A stretch of DNA of 16,667 nt from Halolactibacillus sp051746745 (GTDB lineage: Bacteria > Bacillota > Bacilli > Bacillales > Amphibacillaceae). How positions within the stretch are numbered: position 1 is the stretch's first letter; each line of letters starts with the position of its first letter. This document shows, piece by piece, positions 6,056 to 13,349 of the stretch. The stretch is from the NCBI GenBank assembly GCA_051746745.1, contig JBNJFJ010000039.1, forward strand, positions 1 to 16,667, given 5' to 3'. The notes below the pieces were generated by a model, which was given only the letters and a program-made list of their open reading frames with translations, made no database searches and was not told the DNA's origin. Made by a program: the position numbers and the translations under genes.

Positions 6056-8824
6056 ATGAAATCATCACTACGTATTACATCCATTTACTTTATTATTTCA
6101 GCCTTATGGATTACCTTTTCTGATTATCTTGTTGAAGATACAGACTTTAGGTTATTTGATGCTGTATCTGTTCAGACACTTAAAGGGTATTTCTTTATTT
6201 TGATGACGTCTGTTCTTATTTACTACCTTGTTGACCGTCTTGAGATGAAACAACAAGAAGAGTTGACCCAACGCTTAGAAAAAGAACGAGAACTTGAGAG
6301 AATGTCACAAATGAATGCGCGCTACAAACATGTGATGGAACAAATCACCCAAGGTGTCGTCTTAACCGATCCGACCAAACCGCATCATCCGGTCGTATTT
6401 ATGAATCAAGCGGCAGAAAACCTAACTGGTTATGCGGAAAAAGATATGTTAGGTCGTGAGTATGTCATGTTGAATCAAGCACCGATTCCTGATGCTGAAC
6501 AACACCGATTAGATGAAGCAGTAAAAAATCGTGAGCCCTATGCGACAATACTGCCTAACTACAAGAAAGATGGGACGTTCTATTGGCAAGGGCTTAAACT
6601 TTCACCAATTTTTGATGCATCGTCACAATTAGAAAATTATTTAGTCATTCAGGAAGATGTGACAGACCAAAAAGAACAACAACGCCTCATTGAAAATCAA
6701 CTCGACATGTTTGAAGCGATTATTCGCGTAACAGAGGAGCACCAGTTGCTTGAGTACTTAATTGACAGAGTACGACATCACCTTGAAGGAGAAGTTGTCT
6801 TTATGCGGTTATCAGAACCGTCCGAAGTGACACGCTTTTATTCTAAAAATGTAAAAAAACCAACCCGTGAGTTTTTTGATGCTCAACAACCGGGGAATCA
6901 GTTAGTTAATGATTTGTGTGAACAAAAACATGTCTTAAATAAAACAGATGCGACACAGAGTGATTTCGCACCTATATTCAAACAACAGTTAGGCTACCGC
7001 TCGCTATATTCGGGGCCGGTTTATTCAGAGGCTAAAGAGATCTACGGTATTCTTATTGTATTAGTCTCTGATGATGTGACGACGTTGACGATTGTTGACT
7101 CGGCGGTACAATCGTATACATCGCTGTTTGCGATTGCGATGCAAAAGTTGCATTTTATGCGAAAAATTACTGAAAGTGAACGCGTGTACCGGTTAATTTC
7201 TGAAAACTCAACCGATATGATTGTCTTAATCAATGAAAAAGAAGGCATTGATTACATGTCGCCGTCAGCTGAGCGATTTTTTGGAGAATTGCCGCATATC
7301 TACCGGCTGTTGATGCAGTTACCAGAGAAATACCGCGACCAATTTGAAAGTTTCCTTCGCTTAGTGAAGCATACGAAAGACAGCGATACGTTAGAGTTAG
7401 AAATTGATCGACCGTTATATGGTGAGGTCACCATTGAAGTAAATGCGGCCGTCTTTTTTGATCATAATGATTTAGAAGAAAAGCTGTTACTTAATATTCG
7501 CGACATTAGTGAACGAAAAACATTTGAACAAGCGCTGAACCGTTCGCTCTATTTTGATCCATTAACACAGTTACCAAATCGTTTTTACTTTAAACAAAAA
7601 TTAAAAGATCGACTGAAAAGTCATTTGTCGACGAGTTTAGTTATGATCAGTTTTGATGAGATTAATCATATTCAACATGCCTATGGGGAGGACATGATGG
7701 CGTTTATTTTAAAAGAACTCTCAGACTTAATGTCGCCTTACCCCTTCATTCAACTGTTCTCCAGAACAGGAGAAAGCGAGTTTTCTTTTATCGTGAATAC
7801 GAATGATCAAACAACGTTAGATGGTTACATCCAAACAATCATTAAGACAATTGAAGAGCCGTGGCATTTAAATGAAAAAGATGTAATTACGACGATTTCT
7901 GTCGGGGTATCAATTTCTCAAGATCAATCGACAGATCAATTAATGATTGAAACAGAAATGGCGTTAAAAGAAGCGCAACTGGATGATGAATTGAGGATTC
8001 ATTATTACCATCCAGACCAACGAGAACAATCCAAACGTCAACTCCAAATCAAAAATGACTTGTATTATGCGAGTGATTATCAAGAGTTTGAACTATTTTA
8101 TCAGCCAATTGTTGATGTAAGGGAAGAGAAACTGTATGGTTTTGAGGCCTTATTGCGCTGGAAGCATCCGTCGTATGGTTATGTTAGTCCGACGGAATTT
8201 ATCCCTATCGCTGAACAATCTGGTCGAATTGTTCAAATTGGTTACTGGGTTATAGAGAAGGCTTGTGAACAATTAAAATTATGGGAAGATAGTGGCCTTG
8301 AAGCAGTCGTCTCTGTCAATATCTCTTATCGTCAAATTATTGAGAGTGATTTTGTTGACCGGGTGAAAGCAATCATCAAAAAATCAGGGTGTCTTCACAA
8401 GCATTTGGTTTTCGAGTTAACAGAAAATATTTTGATGAAAGACATTGCCTTGTCTAACCGTGTATTAAATGAGTTGAAAGCAATTGGCATTCGTATTTCC
8501 GTTGATGATTTTGGTATTGGGTACTCGTCACTGTCTTACATTAAGAAATTCCCGATTGATATTTTAAAAATCGACCGTGCTTTTGTAAGACATATCGATG
8601 AAGAATCAAATGACTTAGCCATTATCCAAGCGATTGTCGAAATGAGTCGTTCACTTGACTTACGCGTAGTAATCGAAGGGGTCGAAACAGAAATGCAGTT
8701 AAAATTATTAAAACAGTTACGCTGTCAATTCATCCAAGGATATCTCTTTAGTAAGCCTATACCGCCTAAAGAAATAGGTCAGCGAATAGAAGATATTCAA
8801 TATCATCTAGAAGACATATCATAA
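6056..8824 (+). CDS. Membrane c-di-GMP phosphodiesterase: PAS/LOV-like, GAF, PAS, degenerate GGDEF, EAL
   Basis: The protein has 922 residues from the ATG at 6056, chosen over 6035 because GGAG lies 8 nt upstream. Two membrane helices (about 4-23 and 45-59) are followed by a PAS domain (88-208) that strongly resembles LOV (NYKKDG at 168-173) but has Tyr136 where the photoactive Cys would be. Next come a GAF-like domain (about 215-365), a second PAS (about 378-490) and a GGDEF domain (about 495-665). The GGDEF signature is G572-E-S-E-F576, so cyclase activity is probably lost. The EAL domain (about 670-915) keeps E697-A-L, ELTEN, D817-D818, K838-I-D-R, E874 and Q894-G-Y, as in active phosphodiesterases. 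It should hydrolyse c-di-GMP under sensory control and so favour motility over attachment. Confidence 0.92.
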   Translation: MKSSLRITSIYFIISALWITFSDYLVEDTDFRLFDAVSVQTLKGYFFILMTSVLIYYLVDRLEMKQQEELTQRLEKERELERMSQMNARYKHVMEQITQGVVLTDPTKPHHPVVFMNQAAENLTGYAEKDMLGREYVMLNQAPIPDAEQHRLDEAVKNREPYATILPNYKKDGTFYWQGLKLSPIFDASSQLENYLVIQEDVTDQKEQQRLIENQLDMFEAIIRVTEEHQLLEYLIDRVRHHLEGEVVFMRLSEPSEVTRFYSKNVKKPTREFFDAQQPGNQLVNDLCEQKHVLNKTDATQSDFAPIFKQQLGYRSLYSGPVYSEAKEIYGILIVLVSDDVTTLTIVDSAVQSYTSLFAIAMQKLHFMRKITESERVYRLISENSTDMIVLINEKEGIDYMSPSAERFFGELPHIYRLLMQLPEKYRDQFESFLRLVKHTKDSDTLELEIDRPLYGEVTIEVNAAVFFDHNDLEEKLLLNIRDISERKTFEQALNRSLYFDPLTQLPNRFYFKQKLKDRLKSHLSTSLVMISFDEINHIQHAYGEDMMAFILKELSDLMSPYPFIQLFSRTGESEFSFIVNTNDQTTLDGYIQTIIKTIEEPWHLNEKDVITTISVGVSISQDQSTDQLMIETEMALKEAQLDDELRIHYYHPDQREQSKRQLQIKNDLYYASDYQEFELFYQPIVDVREEKLYGFEALLRWKHPSYGYVSPTEFIPIAEQSGRIVQIGYWVIEKACEQLKLWEDSGLEAVVSVNISYRQIIESDFVDRVKAIIKKSGCLHKHLVFELTENILMKDIALSNRVLNELKAIGIRISVDDFGIGYSSLSYIKKFPIDILKIDRAFVRHIDEESNDLAIIQAIVEMSRSLDLRVVIEGVETEMQLKLLKQLRCQFIQGYLFSKPIPPKEIGQRIEDIQYHLEDIS

Positions 8825-8839
8825 GTGTCAGGTAGGTTA

Positions 8840-8880
8840 GAATGAAGTGGGGAAGTATGAACACCCGCTTCATTCTTTTT
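8840..8880 (+). terminator. Terminator of the c-di-GMP gene
   Basis: A 12-bp stem (8840-8851 with 8864-8875, one G-U pair) has a 12-nt loop and is followed by five T residues. Confidence 0.85.
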
Positions 8881-8994
8881 AATCAAGTTTTTGTGCTTGT
8901 TAAAATTGACTTATTTAGATGGTCACTAAAGCAGTGTGAAAATGACTAAAAATAAGATGGATGAGGGATTATGAAAAAAGGAGGATAAAAACAG

Positions 8995-9023
8995 TTGACT
9001 AAATACCCTTAGGGGTATATAAT
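8995..9023 (+). promoter_or_regulatory. Sigma-A promoter of the cstR operon
   Basis: TTGACT (8995-9000) and TATAAT (9018-9023) are separated by exactly 17 bp, a near-consensus promoter. Its spacer is filled by the CstR-type operator, so repressor binding would directly block RNA polymerase. Confidence 0.9.
9003..9018. promoter_or_regulatory. CsoR/CstR-type operator
   Basis: ATACCCTTAGGGGTAT is an inverted repeat (ATACCC / GGGTAT) with the central C/G runs typical of CsoR-family operators. It lies within the promoter spacer of the operon that encodes a CstR-like regulator, which suggests autoregulation. Confidence 0.85.
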
Positions 9024-9056
9024 TGTGGCAACAACGAATCAATAGGAGGTAATGAA

Positions 9057-9287
9057 ATGAATAAAGTGACTGTTTATACAACCAATTCTTGTCCTTACTG
9101 TGTGATGTTAAAAAACTTTTTAAAAGCTCAAAGTATTGAATATAAAGATGTGAATGTTCAACAAGACCCATTAGCGATGCAATATGTGATGAATCAAACC
9201 GGTCAAATGGGTGTCCCACAAACAAAAGTCAACGACGAGTGGGTGCTTGGTTTTGATCCTGATAAAATTATGTCTCTCGTTGACTAA
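9057..9287 (+). CDS. Glutaredoxin-family protein
   Basis: This is a small cytoplasmic thiol-disulfide oxidoreductase of 76 residues. It has the dithiol motif C12-P-Y-C15 and the cis-proline Pro54 in MGVPQTKV, both classic for glutaredoxin/NrdH folds. The length is typical. The start has AGGAGG (9044-9049) 7 nt upstream. It is the first gene of the operon under the CstR-type operator and is followed by cstR, a rhodanese and a DUF302 gene. In this setting the likely task is to reduce protein or low-molecular-weight persulfides or mixed disulfides, not to supply electrons to ribonucleotide reductase. That assignment rests on gene context. Confidence 0.88.
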   Translation: MNKVTVYTTNSCPYCVMLKNFLKAQSIEYKDVNVQQDPLAMQYVMNQTGQMGVPQTKVNDEWVLGFDPDKIMSLVD

Positions 9288-9323
9288 TCAACTTAGTTTG
9301 AGAAATGTTGAGGAGCGTTTAAC

Positions 9324-9584
9324 ATGAAATATGATAAAAAATTAACCAATCGTCTTAAACGGGTCGAGGGACAGATTCGCGGTCTTGTTAAAATGATGGA
9401 AGAGGATCAATCGTGTCGTGATGTCGTGACACAAATGTCAGCGGTACGCAGCGCGGTGGATAAAACGATAGGTCTTGTTGTGAGTGAGAACTTGCAACAA
9501 TGTTTGATCAATCCTCAAAGCGATGAAGATAAAGATAAACTCATTCAAGAGGCGATGGATTTATTAATTAAAAGTAGAAGATAA
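9324..9584 (+). CDS. cstR: Persulfide-sensing repressor CstR (CsoR/RcnR family)
   Basis: This is an all-helical tetrameric repressor that leaves DNA when its two cysteines react with sulfane sulfur. The 86-residue product opens MKYDKKLTNRLKRVEGQIRG, a CsoR-family start. The only cysteines are Cys31 (DQSCRDV) and Cys60 (NLQQC), the same numbers as in Staphylococcus aureus CstR as I recall it. Copper-sensing CsoR has an added His that completes the metal site; the aligned position here is Asn56 (SENL), so a metal sensor is unlikely. A GAGGAG site precedes the ATG. The operator in the operon promoter (9003-9018) is the expected target. Glutaredoxin and rhodanese neighbours fit sulfane-sulfur stress. 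Confidence 0.9.
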   Translation: MKYDKKLTNRLKRVEGQIRGLVKMMEEDQSCRDVVTQMSAVRSAVDKTIGLVVSENLQQCLINPQSDEDKDKLIQEAMDLLIKSRR

Positions 9585-9612
9585 CACTAAATGTGTGTTA
9601 AAGGAGAAAATG

Positions 9613-9921
9613 ATGAAAGCTATTGCGATTAATGATATTGTGACCAAATTAGAAAATAAAGAAAAGATCCAGGTGATTGATGTACGTGAACCTTATGAAT
9701 TACTTGATGGAAAAATTCCTGGAGCGATTAATATTCCGTTAGGTCAAATCCCTTATCGATTAAGTGATTTAGACAAAAACACGCCTTATTATATTGTGTG
9801 TTTATCTGGGGCGAGAAGTCAAAGTGCGGTACAGTTCTTAGAAAACCAAGGATATGACGTGACAAATTTAACGGGTGGTATGATGTTTTATCAAGGACCT
9901 AAAGGGGTACAGGTATACTAA
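9613..9921 (+). CDS. Single-domain rhodanese (sulfurtransferase)
   Basis: Rhodaneses move sulfane sulfur through a cysteine persulfide. The 102-residue protein has the domain hallmarks VIDVREPYEL near 21-30, the G-A-I-NIPL stretch near 37-43, and the active-site loop C63-L-S-G-A-R-S, which has the usual catalytic-cysteine loop shape. The ATG at 9613 is chosen because AAGGAG (9601-9606) is 6 nt upstream; a GTG at 9595 would overlap that site, and an ATG at 9610 is a close alternative. The gene follows cstR by 28 nt in the same operon. It probably handles cysteine or glutathione-type persulfides, or thiosulfate; the donor is not determinable here. Confidence 0.92.
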   Translation: MKAIAINDIVTKLENKEKIQVIDVREPYELLDGKIPGAINIPLGQIPYRLSDLDKNTPYYIVCLSGARSQSAVQFLENQGYDVTNLTGGMMFYQGPKGVQVY

Positions 9922-9953
9922 CGCTTAAATAATAAGAAGGAGTGATTGATTCG

Positions 9954-10337
9954 ATGTATCATTATGTTGTCACATCAGAAAAATCAGCTGAAGAATTAAA
10001 GGATGCTTTATATGAGGTTGTTCCAACGATACAATTTGGTATTTTGGGAGAGCTAGACTTAACGGCGATTATGCAGAAAAAAGGTATCGATCACAGTACG
10101 CAATCGTATGAATTTGAAGTATGTAACCCGAAACATGCGAAACGCCTGATTGACCAAAATCCACTCGCTCATATGTTCTTACCATGTAAGGTAACCATTT
10201 ATGAAGCGGATGGTAAAACGCATATCGGTATGCCGCGACCATCTACGCAAGCTAAAATGTTAGAAGATGCGACATTAGAGGACATGGCAAAAGAAGTCGA
10301 AGATATTTTAATTGGTGCGATTGACCAAATTAAATAA
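9954..10337 (+). CDS. DUF302 family protein
   Basis: The 127-residue cytoplasmic protein matches DUF302 as I know it: an N-terminal strand-helix unit, then FEVCNPKHAKRLIDQNP near 54-70, followed by FLPCKVTIYEADGKTHIGMPRP. The two cysteines, in V-C-N-P and L-P-C-K, are the conserved ones that often appear in this family. The biochemical function is unknown, but DUF302 genes are often found beside sulfur-metabolism and thiol genes, and this is the last gene of the cstR operon. The ATG at 9954 is preferred, although its AAGGAG (9937-9942) is 11 nt away; a GTG at 9942 overlaps that site and is less likely. A strong terminator follows. Confidence 0.82.
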   Translation: MYHYVVTSEKSAEELKDALYEVVPTIQFGILGELDLTAIMQKKGIDHSTQSYEFEVCNPKHAKRLIDQNPLAHMFLPCKVTIYEADGKTHIGMPRPSTQAKMLEDATLEDMAKEVEDILIGAIDQIK

Positions 10338-10351
10338 ACAATAGAGATTAG

Positions 10352-10398
10352 ACACCCCGCGCTATCTGTTTATAAAGATAGCTAGGGGTGTTTTCTTT
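10352..10398 (+). terminator. Terminator of the cstR operon
   Basis: Paired arms ACACCCC/GGGGTGT and GCTATCT/AGATAGC are separated by a 2x2 internal loop and close on an 8-nt loop. The hairpin ends in TTTTCTTTT. Confidence 0.85.
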
Positions 10399-10420
10399 TG
10401 GGCAAATCAGTTTTATCTTC

Positions 10421-10439
10421 ATACCATATAAGGTATAAT
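10421..10439 (+). promoter_or_regulatory. -10 box with overlapping ATACC-N6-GGTAT inverted repeat
   Basis: TATAAT (10434-10439) lies about 35 bp before the next ATG, with only a weak TTTTAT -35 (10411-10416). ATACCATATAAGGTAT (10421-10436) overlaps the -10. It has the same outer half-sites and total length as the CstR operator at 9003-9018, but the centre is AT-rich. Confidence 0.5.
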
Positions 10440-10473
10440 ACTAAACGTTAAGGTTTATAAAGGGGGATGCAAT

Positions 10474-11145
10474 ATGTTGCCAGAAGCAATTTTACTAGGC
10501 CCACTCGTCATAAAAGCGACGTTGATTGTTACGATGTTAGGTTTAGTTGGTGGCGGGTTGTTGTTTTATTACACCAGTCCGTATGAGCAAGCATTAAAAA
10601 AATTACATAGCAATAAGTTATTAGACATCGTGTTATACACAATGATTTTTACCATTGTCGCGAAAGTGATACTGAATATGTCGTTGTTTTTCGACGATCC
10701 GGTGGCCGTATTAGCTTATCCGAGTGATTCAACCGCCTTTTATTTAGCAACGGGTGGTGTCATAATCGTGATGGCGTGGTCTTTAGTAAAAGCGCGCACT
10801 GAGCTAGTACCGCTGATTGACAGTCTGTTCCGATTGATTGTTGGTAGCCAGTTCGTGCAACTATTTTTAACGTTAACGCTGACGACCTATTACGTATCAA
10901 TGATCCAACTTGGGTTACTCTTTGTGACGCTGTTGTTACTTGTTTTTTTAACAAAACAACCGTTAAATATCATGACGCAAGCAAGTATCATAGGTGTCTA
11001 TACGATGGGTGCTTTCGGCTTATCATTTATTGAAACAATGCCGTTTTTTAACTTTTACGTTCACGGTAGTTATTATTTATTTCTCGGGCTTATTTTAATA
11101 GCGACGCTCGTCTGGTCTCAAAAACACACAACAGAAAGTAGGTAA
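10474..11145 (+). CDS. Polytopic membrane protein, possibly a degenerate Lgt-like fold
   Basis: The 223-residue protein has about seven hydrophobic segments (near 8-32, 49-70, 87-104, 116-133, 140-158, 168-185 and 195-213) and no cysteine. I do not firmly recognise it. The pattern of the N-terminal I-L-L-G-P-L-V-I-K segment and of ATGGVIIVMAWSLVKAR...LIDSLFRLIVGSQFVQLF recalls the layout of prolipoprotein diacylglyceryl transferase (Lgt). The histidine, arginine and asparagine residues expected in an active Lgt core are missing. It heads a three-gene operon and ends 3 nt before ccdA, so a role beside CcdA and the TlpA-like protein in surface thiol chemistry is likely. A GGGGGA site precedes the ATG. 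Confidence 0.7.
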   Translation: MLPEAILLGPLVIKATLIVTMLGLVGGGLLFYYTSPYEQALKKLHSNKLLDIVLYTMIFTIVAKVILNMSLFFDDPVAVLAYPSDSTAFYLATGGVIIVMAWSLVKARTELVPLIDSLFRLIVGSQFVQLFLTLTLTTYYVSMIQLGLLFVTLLLLVFLTKQPLNIMTQASIIGVYTMGAFGLSFIETMPFFNFYVHGSYYLFLGLILIATLVWSQKHTTESR

Positions 11146-11148
11146 ACC

Positions 11149-11892
11149 ATGCAACCAGCAACTGATGTTACATTATGGCTTGCGCTCTCAGCAGGCGTTT
11201 TATCATTCTTATCACCATGTACCTTGCCGATTTTTCCGGCATACTTGTCTTATATTACTGGGGTGAGTGTAAAAGATTTAAATGAAAAAAGGGATATGAA
11301 ATTACAAGGACGCTTATTATTACATGCGGTGTTCTTCCTATTAGGTATGTCAACGGTGTTTTTAAGTCTCGGTTTATCTGTCTCATTCTTAGGTGAGTGG
11401 CTACAAACGCTGTTAACCGGTGATACCGGGTTGTTTGTTCAGCGTATTGCTGGGATTTTTCTTGTGTTGATTGGTTTAGTCGTTGGTGGTTGGATCAAAA
11501 TTCCGTTCTTGATGCAAGAACGACGGATGCGAATTAAAAATAAACCCGCTGGATTATTTGGTAGCTTCTTTGTTGGGATTGGCTTTTCGGCTGGTTGGAC
11601 ACCATGTATTGGTCCGATTTTTGCCTCAATCCTTATTTTAGCAGCCACCAGTCCAGCGGCGGGGGCACTGTATACGGTTGTCTATATCATTGGCTTTAGC
11701 TTACCGTTTCTATTGTTCACCTTTTTCTTAGGGTCACAGCGCTGGTTAGTGAAATACAGTGAAAAGCTAACAAAAGTCGGTGGGGTCTTAATTATTATGT
11801 TTGGCCTGTTACTTTTTACCGGAGAGCTTGCGCGACTATCCAATTGGTTGTTGCGCCTTGTTGAAGATACGTGGTTTGAAAATCTAGGATAA
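11149..11892 (+). CDS. ccdA: CcdA-type transmembrane thiol electron carrier (DsbD family)
   Basis: CcdA moves reducing equivalents from cytoplasmic thioredoxin across the membrane to extracytoplasmic thiol proteins such as ResA or TlpA. The 247-residue protein has six predicted helices, with the two redox cysteines in the expected places: C24 in SFLSPCTLPIFPAYLSY and C153 in GWTPCIGPIFAS. Both motifs are family hallmarks. It starts 3 nt after the previous gene with only a weak ribosome binding site (AGTAGG), which suggests translational coupling. The TlpA-like gene follows 17 nt later and is its probable electron acceptor. No cytochrome c or c-type maturation gene is seen nearby, so the pathway may not be heme-related. 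Confidence 0.93.
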   Translation: MQPATDVTLWLALSAGVLSFLSPCTLPIFPAYLSYITGVSVKDLNEKRDMKLQGRLLLHAVFFLLGMSTVFLSLGLSVSFLGEWLQTLLTGDTGLFVQRIAGIFLVLIGLVVGGWIKIPFLMQERRMRIKNKPAGLFGSFFVGIGFSAGWTPCIGPIFASILILAATSPAAGALYTVVYIIGFSLPFLLFTFFLGSQRWLVKYSEKLTKVGGVLIIMFGLLLFTGELARLSNWLLRLVEDTWFENLG

Positions 11893-11909
11893 TGAAGGGA
11901 GAAAGTTGA

Positions 11910-12506
11910 ATGAAAAAAATAATTATTGCCGCCTTATTGCTTGTGATGTTTGGCTATAGTTTATATGAGTTTATTGATCCATTTAGTGAAGAAGCAGAAA
12001 GTGAAGACTTTAATGTCGTAGAAGATGAGGGGACACTTGAGGAGAATGACGAAACAAATGAACAGACAGACTCGGGACCCGAAGTAGGAACGAGTGTCGG
12101 TAACCTCGCACCGGACTTTATGTTGTCGTCAACAACTGGGGAGACGGTATCACTCTCTGATTACCGCGGGAAACGAGTGATGGTTAACTTTTGGGGTACG
12201 TGGTGCCCACCGTGCCGTGCTGAGATGCCGGATATGGAGAAGTTTTATCAGGAAAATGATGTCGAAATTCTAGCGGTTAATTTAACCCCAACTGAGTCAA
12301 ATGTGAGTGATGTGACTGATTTTATCGATGAATTTGGTTTATCTTTTCAAGTCCTTTTAGATGAAGAGCTTGCCGTGTCATCTCAATACGGGATTCAACC
12401 CGTACCGACATCATTTATGGTGGATTCAAATGGGATTGTTCAATACGTTGCTCTAGGGGCCGTTAATTATGAACAAATGGTCCAAGCACTTAATACGATG
12501 GAGTAA
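11910..12506 (+). CDS. Membrane-anchored TlpA/ResA-like thioredoxin
   Basis: This is an extracytoplasmic thiol-disulfide reductase of 198 residues. An N-terminal membrane anchor (about 2-19) is followed by a very acidic linker (about 26-58, many Glu and Asp) and a thioredoxin-fold domain of the AhpC/TSA-Redoxin type. That domain starts near GNLAPDFMLSS, has NFWGTWCPPCRAEMP with C99 and C102, and the cis-proline segment PVPTSFMVD. WCPPC is the TlpA/ResA-type motif. It has GGGAGA ahead of its ATG and follows ccdA, which should keep it reduced. ResA acts in cytochrome c maturation. Here the neighbours point rather to thiol or persulfide homeostasis at the surface, an inference from context. Confidence 0.93.
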   Translation: MKKIIIAALLLVMFGYSLYEFIDPFSEEAESEDFNVVEDEGTLEENDETNEQTDSGPEVGTSVGNLAPDFMLSSTTGETVSLSDYRGKRVMVNFWGTWCPPCRAEMPDMEKFYQENDVEILAVNLTPTESNVSDVTDFIDEFGLSFQVLLDEELAVSSQYGIQPVPTSFMVDSNGIVQYVALGAVNYEQMVQALNTME

Positions 12507-12550
12507 TCGATAGGTAGGTATTTACGTAAAACGTAAGACATAAAGAAATT

Positions 12551-12592
12551 AAAAACAGCGACACCAAGTGAGTACTTGGTGTCGCTGTTTTT
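12551..12592. terminator. Strong bidirectional terminator between convergent operons
   Basis: A perfect 19-bp stem (12551-12569 with 12574-12592) has a 4-nt loop and flanking A and T runs. It ends the ccdA/tlpA-like operon on the plus strand and fetAB on the minus strand. Confidence 0.95.
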
Positions 12593-12593
12593 T

Positions 12594-13349
12594 TTATTGG
12601 AAAGTCTGTTTCAGTTGCATTTGTTCGGTGAATAAGGTTGGGTAGGATAAGAATCCTAACATAATACTTGTTAAAATGGCTGTTGTGAGTAAGATGAATA
12701 AAATTAATAATTGGAACTGTACGGCTTGAATGGGATCAGCCCCAGCAATAATCTGACCACTCATCATCCCGGGCAACTGGACAAGTCCCATCGTTTTTTG
12801 TTTTTCAATCGTTGGCACTGTACTTGCTTTAATTGACGTAATCAGTTGCCTGTGAATCGCTTGTTTGGTTGAACCGCCGAGCGAGAGAATGAGTTCAATC
12901 TCATTTTGTTTATCTTCGACTTCAGAGGTTAACCGATTTAAGAATAGAATCGATAACACCATCGCATTCCCGACAACCATCCCACTGATTGGGATCACGT
13001 ATTGCGGTGTTGCGGGCGTGATATTTAAACCGATCAGGATCGCTTGTGTTAATACTTCGATAGTGATATACGTTAAGATTAACTTCCAGGTGATGCCTTT
13101 GTAGTTGATGCCTTTTTGTCTTGCATTATGAGTGGCCGCAAAAATAATGAGGCCAACCATGAGAATCATAAAGATAGGCGAATCTTGATCAAAGATAAAT
13201 TGCAGTAAATAACCGACAATCAGTAGTTGAATAACCGAGCGTACCGTCGCAACGAGAATATCTTTTTCAATGCCTAACTTTAAAAAGTAAGCGAGAAAGA
13301 GCGGAATTAATACGAATAGTAACGTGAGTGATAGGGTGAAATAGGTCAT
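12594..13349 (-). CDS. fetB: ABC transporter permease, FetB/YbbM (UPF0014) family
   Basis: This is the membrane half of an iron-export type ABC transporter. The 251-residue protein has about seven hydrophobic segments. It shows family signatures as I know them: an early KLGIEKDILVATVRSVIQLLIVGYLLQ region, PISGMVVGNAM in the middle, and the stretch LVQLPGMMSGQIIAGADPIQAVQFQ near the end. These are typical of YbbM/FetB and the plant STAR2/ALS3 relatives. Its start overlaps the stop of fetA by 4 bp (13346-13349), so the two are translationally coupled. E. coli FetAB exports iron and protects against oxidative stress. Divergent dps genes under a PerR box support the same role here. Its stop lies 1 bp from the shared terminator. 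Confidence 0.88.
   Translation of the reverse strand: MTYFTLSLTLLFVLIPLFLAYFLKLGIEKDILVATVRSVIQLLIVGYLLQFIFDQDSPIFMILMVGLIIFAATHNARQKGINYKGITWKLILTYITIEVLTQAILIGLNITPATPQYVIPISGMVVGNAMVLSILFLNRLTSEVEDKQNEIELILSLGGSTKQAIHRQLITSIKASTVPTIEKQKTMGLVQLPGMMSGQIIAGADPIQAVQFQLLILFILLTTAILTSIMLGFLSYPTLFTEQMQLKQTFQ

Noticed and set aside
8926..9225. Minus-strand open frame across the cstR promoter and glutaredoxin gene
   Set aside because: It overlaps a clear promoter, operator and the glutaredoxin gene, and its translation looks random.
9324..9584. Copper sensor CsoR
   Set aside because: The His ligand position is Asn56 and no copper ATPase or chaperone gene is near; the two-cysteine pattern fits CstR.
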